This document shows positions 6,121-10,287 of a stretch of 10,287 nt of DNA, one piece after another. A program made the position numbers and the translations under genes. The notes under the pieces are model-generated. The model saw only the letters and a list, made by a program, of their open reading frames with translations. It was not told where the DNA came from and did not search any database. This stretch comes from Dialister sp. GTDB taxonomy: Bacteria; Bacillota; Negativicutes; Veillonellales; Dialisteraceae. The first letter of the stretch is position 1. Each line of letters starts with the position of its first letter. The DNA lies in contig JAIJLI010000044.1 in NCBI GenBank assembly GCA_022722495.1, forward strand, positions 1 to 10,287, given 5' to 3'.

Positions 6121-6675
6121 ATGGAACAGATATTACGTGAAATGATAGAAAAGATGGTGGGGCGCAAGATGGTTGTGCCCCGCGACTTCGCTTGGTTGAG
6201 CGAAAAGGTGGAGGAACGTACCCAGCAAAGGGTGAGTGCCTCTACGCTGCGACGATTCTGGGGATACGTGAGCGAAGGGGTTTCTGCCAGTAAGTTTACC
6301 AAGAATGTGCTGGCTAATTTTCTCGGTTATGCGGACTTTGAGGAGTTTGGATTGTCGCAAGGAACGGGAGAACGGCAGAGCCAGATGGTTATAGGCAAGG
6401 AAATCTCATGCGATGATCTTTATGAGGGACAGATGCTCAAACTTTCCTGGCTGCCCGACAGAACCTGCATCATCAGGTATCAGGGAAACGGAAGTTTCAA
6501 GGTGGTATCATCAGAAAATACCAGATTGGCGAAAGATGATACATTCGAGTGCCGTCATTTTATCAATCATGAGCCTGCTTATCTTCATGCCTGGAAACAT
6601 GGAGATGATGAACCGGTTACTTACGCAATTGGTAAGAAGAACGGCATCATCGTAGAGCATTATTTGGAAGATTGA
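6121..6675 (+). CDS. Regulator-like protein with HTH-type N-terminus
   Basis: This 184-residue protein starts MEQILREMIEKMVGRK. An upstream in-frame start at 6085 would lie before the promoter box, so it was rejected. Residues 15-75 (VPRDFAWLSEKVEERTQQRVSASTLRRFWGYV, then ANFLGYADFEEF) resemble a Bacteroidota-specific winged or HTH-type domain that I recall from many paralogues opening with a similar VG..M..P.DF..LS..I sequence. SASTLRRFW would be the recognition helix. Residues 100-184 are beta-rich (LKLSWLPDRTCIIRYQGNGSFKVV, GIIVEHYLED) and could be a sensor or docking domain. The gene converges with the kinase gene, and their 3' ends overlap by 16 bp. A decayed copy of its end lies at 1278-1343. 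A DNA-binding role and a link to the kinase are inferred from sequence style and context. Confidence 0.8.
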   Translation: MEQILREMIEKMVGRKMVVPRDFAWLSEKVEERTQQRVSASTLRRFWGYVSEGVSASKFTKNVLANFLGYADFEEFGLSQGTGERQSQMVIGKEISCDDLYEGQMLKLSWLPDRTCIIRYQGNGSFKVVSSENTRLAKDDTFECRHFINHEPAYLHAWKHGDDEPVTYAIGKKNGIIVEHYLED

Positions 6676-7886
6676 AATCTCGACAAGGTGGGCTTCACAT
6701 ATCTTTCAGAGGTATAAGAGGACAGCTCGTAGATGATATCTGCCTTCTTGCTGCCGGCGATGTCTTTAGAGAATGTCTGCGGATAAGTGGTCGTGATGAA
6801 ATCATTGCTCTTATCTATAAACCGATAGAATGCCTCGCTCTTTTTCACAACAGACCGGATGGTGTCTATGCCGGATTCCTTCCACATCTTGTCGATAGTC
6901 TTCTTTCCCTTGGATATGAGTTCGGCGCTTTGTAAATGGGATGCAGAAGATGGCTCGGTAGCTGTTGGCTGCAGGGATTTCCTGCCATTGGAAAGTGGGG
7001 CAGGATTCTTGGCTTGCTGGCGGATGACAGTATCCTTCTTGGCTTCGTGATGTGCCGGGGTGATGCTAATGCTCTTTTCCTGCTGATGCAGTAAAGGATA
7101 ACTGATGAAACCTAATAAGATGATACAGACCAAAGCTGCGATTGCGATACGCTTGATAACGGATTGATGCCTGTTTCTGCGAGTCATGAAATCGGCTTTG
7201 AGTTCGTCAACATTGGCATATCGCTGGGTTATGGGAGCCTTACATCGTTTGATGATGGCAGTGTACGGTTTGCTTGGAAGTATCTTTTCCAGGATACAGC
7301 CTATGCTGAAGATGTCGTTGCGGATATCTGCCTGTTGGGATACAATCTGTTCAGGTGAGATGTAGCCCGGTGTGCCGGCAGGCTGTTTGAGAATGGCAAA
7401 GTCATCGGTATCTGAAAGTCCGAAATCGATGAGTTTTACATGATTGCCGTTATGGGTAATCATGATATTGGAAGGTTTTAAGTCTCTGTGTACTATCTGC
7501 TTGGCGTGGATGTAATGCACAGCATCAAGCAACTGGAGGAAGATGCCTTCTCCCTCAGTCTTCCTACCGCTCCAGTGTTCCAGCGTGATACCATCTATCC
7601 ATTCCATTACGATACAGATACCCATTTCCGGTATTTCTTCCATGCTGTAGGCTGATACGATGTTGGGATGCTGCAGGGATATGAGGATATCGAACTCTTT
7701 GTGCAGCAGGTTCTTGTAGTTTTCGTCTTGGCGATATGGCTCCTTCAATCCTTTGAGCACCCACCATCTGCCATAGCGCTTTGCCTTGCAAAGAATGTTG
7801 AAACCTTTGCAAGGTATGGGAGTAAAGTCTGAAAATTGCTCAGACCTTCTACTTTCTTCTATGATGATTCCAGAATATGAATCCAT
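6660..7886 (-). CDS. Membrane-anchored Hanks-type Ser/Thr protein kinase
   Basis: This 408-residue protein starts at ATG 7886 (MDSYSGIII). A longer frame begins at TTG 7919 inside the promoter box and was rejected. The kinase domain (about 20-235) has the invariant Lys K45 (VLKGLK), a likely helix-C Glu E64, the catalytic loop HRDLKPSN (133-140, D135, N140), DFG (154-156) and GTPGYISPE (171-179), so it should be active. The glycine-rich loop is degenerate (PCKGFNILCKAKRYG). A single transmembrane helix (246-266) puts the kinase in the cytosol and about 140 residues in the periplasm. That tail is basic and Ser/Pro-rich, then helical, and ends FQSSK. It converges on and overlaps the regulator gene, suggesting a signalling pair. 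Upstream are a -7 box and structured element B. Confidence 0.9.
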   Translation of the reverse strand: MDSYSGIIIEESRRSEQFSDFTPIPCKGFNILCKAKRYGRWWVLKGLKEPYRQDENYKNLLHKEFDILISLQHPNIVSAYSMEEIPEMGICIVMEWIDGITLEHWSGRKTEGEGIFLQLLDAVHYIHAKQIVHRDLKPSNIMITHNGNHVKLIDFGLSDTDDFAILKQPAGTPGYISPEQIVSQQADIRNDIFSIGCILEKILPSKPYTAIIKRCKAPITQRYANVDELKADFMTRRNRHQSVIKRIAIAALVCIILLGFISYPLLHQQEKSISITPAHHEAKKDTVIRQQAKNPAPLSNGRKSLQPTATEPSSASHLQSAELISKGKKTIDKMWKESGIDTIRSVVKKSEAFYRFIDKSNDFITTTYPQTFSKDIAGSKKADIIYELSSYTSERYVKPTLSRFQSSK

Positions 7887-7916
7887 GTTACTCAGACTGG
7901 GTTGATAATTCGGTTG

Positions 7917-7924
7917 CAAAATTA
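7917..7924 (-). promoter_or_regulatory. -7 promoter box proximal to the kinase gene
   Basis: TAATTTTG on the minus strand matches TAnnTTTG and would give a leader of about 25 bases before ATG 7886. TGTG lies about 21 bases upstream. The kinase may therefore be transcribed independently of element B. Confidence 0.5.
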
Positions 7925-7935
7925 ACTAAATAGAG

Positions 7936-8087
7936 ATACCCATCCCACAGAAGCGGGATGGATATTAGTATACATATTGGGGCAAACAACTGGAACTGTC
8001 ATTCTTGTGTACTGCGAACTGTCCAGATTCTCAGTCCGAACTAAGCGTAGTTGCTACCTCTTTATGTCTGCCGCCATTATTAACGGC
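7936..8087 (-). ncRNA. Structured RNA element, copy B (upstream of the kinase gene)
   Basis: Homologous to 5785-5937 in the same orientation relative to its downstream gene. Stems in transcript order are: P1 8084-8088/8069-8073 (TGCCG/CGGCA, extendable by three pairs); P2 8048-8052/8039-8043 (AACTA/TAGTT); a 7-bp stem 8032-8038/8015-8021 around the conserved core; and the 9-bp hairpin 7940-7961 with a UUCU loop. Differences from copy A in P1 (C-G to U-A), P2 (U-A to C-G) and the final hairpin preserve pairing. No U-tract follows, unlike copy A. It could be a free RNA ending at the final hairpin, or the leader of the kinase mRNA. No known RNA family was recognised. Confidence 0.6.
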
Positions 8088-8091
8088 ATTG

Positions 8092-8122
8092 CAAATATAG
8101 GCATTTTAAAAGAAATTTTCAA
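8092..8122 (-). promoter_or_regulatory. Promoter of structured element B
   Basis: TATATTTG (8092-8099) is preceded by TTGA (8119-8122) with a 19-base spacer on the minus strand. This closely fits the Bacteroidetes arrangement TTTG-N19-TAnnTTTG. Transcription would begin at stem P1. Confidence 0.65.
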
Positions 8123-8362
8123 GCGAAAGAGAATCTTTTAGTATTCTTTAAACTTTTACGATGTTTTTTGTTTGTATTTTAGTTCAAGCTCATATCCTGC
8201 AAATTTATACCTTAATTATATATAGGGGAATGCTTGCCGCAAATCCCCTCTCTTTTCTCTTGTGAAATGTGGAAGCCCACCCCTTTTTATGTCCGTTTTC
8301 AAAACTGATACTGCCCACATGTGATAGGGATATCATCCTTTAAAATCAGTTAAAAAGTGGGT
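8123..8362. other. A/T-rich intergenic stretch without a gene
   Basis: No convincing coding frame is present. It contains a short stem AGGGGA/TCCCCT (8224-8249) followed by pyrimidine-rich sequence. A degenerate relative of the downstream repeat array appears around 8319-8346 (ATGTGATAGGGATATC, then CCTTTAAAAT). Nothing else was identified. Confidence 0.5.
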
Positions 8363-8512
8363 GCTCTTTTATAAAATGTGTGGGAAAGTTGCAGAATTCC
8401 CTCATAAAATGTGTATATTTGTAGCGTTATTCCCTCATAAAATGAGGACGGAAGTGTGATTATTCCCTCATAAAATGTGATAGAGAGGGGGAATATTCCC
8501 TCATAAAATGTG
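8363..8512 (+). repeat. 33-bp-period array of 18-bp direct repeats upstream of the ATPase
   Basis: ATTCCCTCATAAAATGTG occurs at 8396-8413, 8462-8479 and 8495-8512, and as ATTCCCTCATAAAATGAG at 8429-8446. A degenerate copy ending ATAAAATGTG lies at 8363-8380. All five starts are exactly 33 bases apart and are separated by unrelated 15-base spacers. The second full copy extends to a palindrome CCTCAT-AAA-ATGAGG (8433-8447). The period equals about three helical turns and also 11 codons. The last copy ends 17 bases before the ATPase start codon. Confidence 0.9.
8414..8421 (+). promoter_or_regulatory. -7 promoter box of the ATPase gene inside the repeat array
   Basis: TATATTTG fills the spacer after the first full repeat, so that repeat occupies the region between -7 and -33. 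TTGC lies 21 bases upstream (8389-8392). Three further repeats would be transcribed as a leader of about 100 bases. Confidence 0.55.
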
Positions 8513-8529
8513 ATTTAAAGATATGGATT

Positions 8530-9822
8530 ATGGAAAGGTTAGCTATCAATGAACTTCTGAAATGGAAGAATAAACAATATCGTAAACCTCTTATTATAGA
8601 GGGTGCCAGACAGGTGGGAAAGACTTGGCTGGTGAAGGAGTTTGCCCGCCAGAATTACAGGCAGCTGGCGTATGTGAACTTTGAGGAGATGAAGATTCTG
8701 CAGAATCTCTTTGAGCAGGACTTCAATATTCCTAGAATTCTTACAGCTATTGGGGCTGCAACGAATGTAACCTGCACTGAAGGCGAAACGCTGATATTCC
8801 TGGATGAGATTCAGGCTGCCCCTCATGCTGTTACTTCTCTGAAATATTTTGCAGAGAATGCGCTGGGCTATCATGTCATAGCGGCTGGTTCTCTTCTGGG
8901 TATCGAACTGCATCAGGGGGAATCTTTTCCTGTAGGTAAGGTGGAATTTCTCTCTTTATATCCAATGAACTTTATCGAGTTCGTGATGGCTATGGGGGAG
9001 AAGAATCTGGCGCAGCTGCTGCAAACGAAAGATTGGAATATGATAACGATGTTTGCTCCCAAGTTTCAGGAACTCTTAAAGTATTATTACTATGTGGGAG
9101 GTATGCCTGAAGCTGTATTGAGTTTTTGGCAGAATCGTGATTGGAAAGAGGTGAGAGCCATACAGAAGGATATTCTGGGCAGTTATCAGAGAGATATGTC
9201 GAAGCATGCTCCATCAGAAATTATTCCCCGTATTACTGATTTGTGGAAATCCTTGCCAGCCCAGTTGAGTAAGGAGAACAGGAAGTTTATCTATGGAGTG
9301 GTGCGCGAAGGGGCAAGAGCCCGGGAGTATGAGTTGGCCTTGCAGTGGCTGCTGGATGCCGGACTGATATATAAGGTATATAATGTGAAAGTTCCCCGAC
9401 TGCCACTTGCCAGTTATGAAGACCGGGCAGCTTTCAAGATTTTCGTCCTGGATGTCGGGCTTCTAGGTGCGATGTCTAATCTCAAGGCAACGACAATAGT
9501 GGATGGTAACAGTATTTTTACCGAGTTTAAAGGGGCATTGACGGAACAGTATGTTTTGCAGCAACTCATTCTCAGGTATGAACCCTATTATTATGCCAAG
9601 ACAAACAGTACTCAGGAGATTGATTTCCTGCTCCAGGATGAGGAGGACGAGATTGTTCCGTTGGAGGTGAAAGCCGAGACGAATGTCAAGGCAAAGAGCC
9701 TGCGCCAGTTTGTTGCAGACAACCAGTCAAAGAAGGCCTATCGCATCTCCATGAATGATTATCAGCAGGAAGATTGGGTTACGAACGTACCGCTCTATGC
9801 GGTAAATGGTGTCGAATTTTAG
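8530..9822 (+). CDS. AAA+ ATPase with C-terminal DUF4143 domain
   Basis: This 430-residue protein is of full family length. The N-terminal AAA domain has Walker A GARQVGKT (25-32), Walker B TLIFLDEIQ (87-95, D92/E93) and a sensor-like segment YHVIAAGSLLG (114-124). The middle is helical (about 180-300). The C-terminal DUF4143 part (about 330-400) has EQ, EIDFLL (363-368) and PLEVKA (378-383), matching the E...ExD...ExK pattern of PD-(D/E)XK nuclease-like folds. This family is abundant and multicopy in Bacteroidota and other anaerobes. Roles in DNA handling or host defence have been suggested, but no function is proven. The ATG at 8530 is the only one that starts at the conserved N-terminus; an ATG at 8523 is in another frame. 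Its leader carries the 33-bp repeat array. Confidence 0.9.
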   Translation: MERLAINELLKWKNKQYRKPLIIEGARQVGKTWLVKEFARQNYRQLAYVNFEEMKILQNLFEQDFNIPRILTAIGAATNVTCTEGETLIFLDEIQAAPHAVTSLKYFAENALGYHVIAAGSLLGIELHQGESFPVGKVEFLSLYPMNFIEFVMAMGEKNLAQLLQTKDWNMITMFAPKFQELLKYYYYVGGMPEAVLSFWQNRDWKEVRAIQKDILGSYQRDMSKHAPSEIIPRITDLWKSLPAQLSKENRKFIYGVVREGARAREYELALQWLLDAGLIYKVYNVKVPRLPLASYEDRAAFKIFVLDVGLLGAMSNLKATTIVDGNSIFTEFKGALTEQYVLQQLILRYEPYYYAKTNSTQEIDFLLQDEEDEIVPLEVKAETNVKAKSLRQFVADNQSKKAYRISMNDYQQEDWVTNVPLYAVNGVEF

Positions 9823-9871
9823 CGATAGTACCGCCCTAACTATATAAAAATAGGTAGGGCGGTGGTATCGC
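9822..9871 (+). terminator. Hairpin terminator after the ATPase gene
   Basis: A perfect 9-bp stem (9830-9838/9855-9863) is extended outward by GCGATA/TATCGC (9822-9827/9866-9871) across a 2-base mismatch. It starts on the last base of the stop codon. No long U-tract follows, so its efficiency as an intrinsic terminator is uncertain. Confidence 0.55.
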
Positions 9872-9895
9872 ATTTGCAAATATATATGAAGTTCC

Positions 9896-9939
9896 GAAAA
9901 ATGAAATCCCCAACCTGCTATGGGAAAGCTGGTTGGGGA
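9896..9939 (-). terminator. Probable terminator of the cysteine synthase gene
   Basis: A 9-bp stem (9907-9915/9931-9939), with a further GCT/AGC inside, is followed on the minus strand by ATTTCATTTTTC. It lies 46 bases after the stop codon of the minus-strand gene. Confidence 0.65.
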
Positions 9940-9984
9940 AATTATGATAGATTTTGCTTTCATCAGAAAATATCCGGATGTGAA

Positions 9985-10287
9985 TTACAAAGGATACTCC
10001 TCGAAAGCGTAGAGTACAGTGCTTAAATAACGCTCACCTGTATCTGGCAAGAGGGCTACAATCTTCTTGCCCTTGTTCTCAGGACGCTTCGCAATCTCGG
10101 TGGCTGCAAAGGCGGCAGCACCTGATGAGATTCCTACCAAGAGGCCCTCGGTCTGAGCCAGGTCACGACCTGCCTTGATAGCATCATCGTTCTGAACATC
10201 CAATACCTCATCGATATATTCTGAAGAGTAAGTCTCTGGAATGAAACCGGCACCGATGCCCTGAATCTTGTGAGGACCGCTCTGTCC
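9985..10287 (-). CDS. cysK: Cysteine synthase (O-acetylserine sulfhydrylase), C-terminal part
   Basis: The frame is open to the window edge. It gives the last 100 residues of a protein of about 310, so the 5' two-thirds, including the PLP lysine, lie outside. Recognisable CysK motifs are [14 protein letters not shown] near the start, [11 protein letters not shown] (the serine that contacts the PLP ring nitrogen) and [17 protein letters not shown] near the end. The enzyme makes L-cysteine from O-acetylserine and sulfide in the cytosol, using PLP. The final EEYPL is typical of the Bacteroidota enzyme. An apparent start at TTG 10203 is internal to the gene. The paralogue CysM cannot be fully excluded from this fragment, but the motifs favour CysK. 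Confidence 0.9.
   Translation of the reverse strand, partial: GQSGPHKIQGIGAGFIPETYSSEYIDEVLDVQNDDAIKAGRDLAQTEGLLVGISSGAAAFAATEIAKRPENKGKKIVALLPDTGERYLSTVLYAFEEYPL

Noticed and set aside
7887..7919. TTG start for the kinase at 7919
   Set aside because: The TTG is inside the TAATTTTG promoter box, and the ATG at 7886 gives a normal kinase N-terminus.
5785..8099. Known riboswitch, 6S RNA or tracrRNA
   Set aside because: No signature of a known class was recognised, there are no cas genes, and the single-hairpin-with-bubble form of 6S RNA is absent. A database search would be needed to exclude all families.
5785..8099. Composite transposon with elements A and B as ends
   Set aside because: The copies are in direct orientation, no transposase or integrase is present between or near them, and no target-site duplication was seen.
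8363..8512. CRISPR array
   Set aside because: Repeats of 18 and spacers of 15 bases are far too short, no cas genes are present, and a promoter box occupies one spacer.
9876..9883. TATATTTG-like box on the minus strand
   Set aside because: It would fire into the end of the convergent ATPase gene with no gene downstream on that strand. It lies in A/T-rich sequence and is likely chance.

Overview
The window looks like a Bacteroidota chromosome, most likely Prevotella/Segatella. The gene starts lack strong Shine-Dalgarno sequences. Several transcription units are preceded by the Bacteroidetes -7 box TAnnTTTG. The protein content also fits: a TonB-dependent receptor end, lipoproteins with DSIA-type repeats, an AAA/DUF4143 ATPase and a CysK-like cysteine synthase. 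This assignment is inferred from sequence style and not from any search.

Left part (1-1500). The C-terminus of a TonB-dependent outer-membrane receptor ends at a clean terminator. Beyond it, on the minus strand, is a relic toxin-antitoxin locus: a 36-codon antitoxin-like ORF with its own promoter box and a YafQ-like toxin cut off after 25 codons. A small Cys4-type protein follows (minus). Next comes a non-coding stretch carrying a decayed copy of the 3' junction of the regulator/kinase module that is intact at 6.1-7.9 kb.

Middle (1434-5950). Five minus-strand genes are packed with gaps of 8-42 bases or an ATGA overlap. In transcription order they are a cytosolic HTH-like protein, two exported proteins of unknown function and two small lipoproteins. 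The unit ends at a hairpin terminator. Upstream it has a roughly 250-base leader: a TATATTTG promoter box, a structured repeat element (copy A) and a 21-bp hairpin followed by six U.

Module (5940-8100). A plus-strand regulator-like gene converges with a minus-strand membrane-anchored Hanks-type Ser/Thr kinase, and their 3' ends overlap by 16 bp. Upstream of the kinase is copy B of the same structured element, again starting at a TATATTTG box. Copies A and B keep identical core segments while stem bases change in compensating pairs, which points to a conserved structured RNA. The decayed 3' junction at 1.3 kb and copy A at 5.9 kb bracket the five-gene operon exactly where a kinase would lie. 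The operon may therefore be alternative cargo in a second copy of this module.

Right part (8100-10287). An array of four 18-bp repeats, plus a degenerate fifth, with an exact 33-bp period overlaps the promoter and leader of an AAA+ ATPase/DUF4143 gene. Two hairpin terminators follow, then the C-terminal 100 codons of cysteine synthase (minus), which runs off the window.
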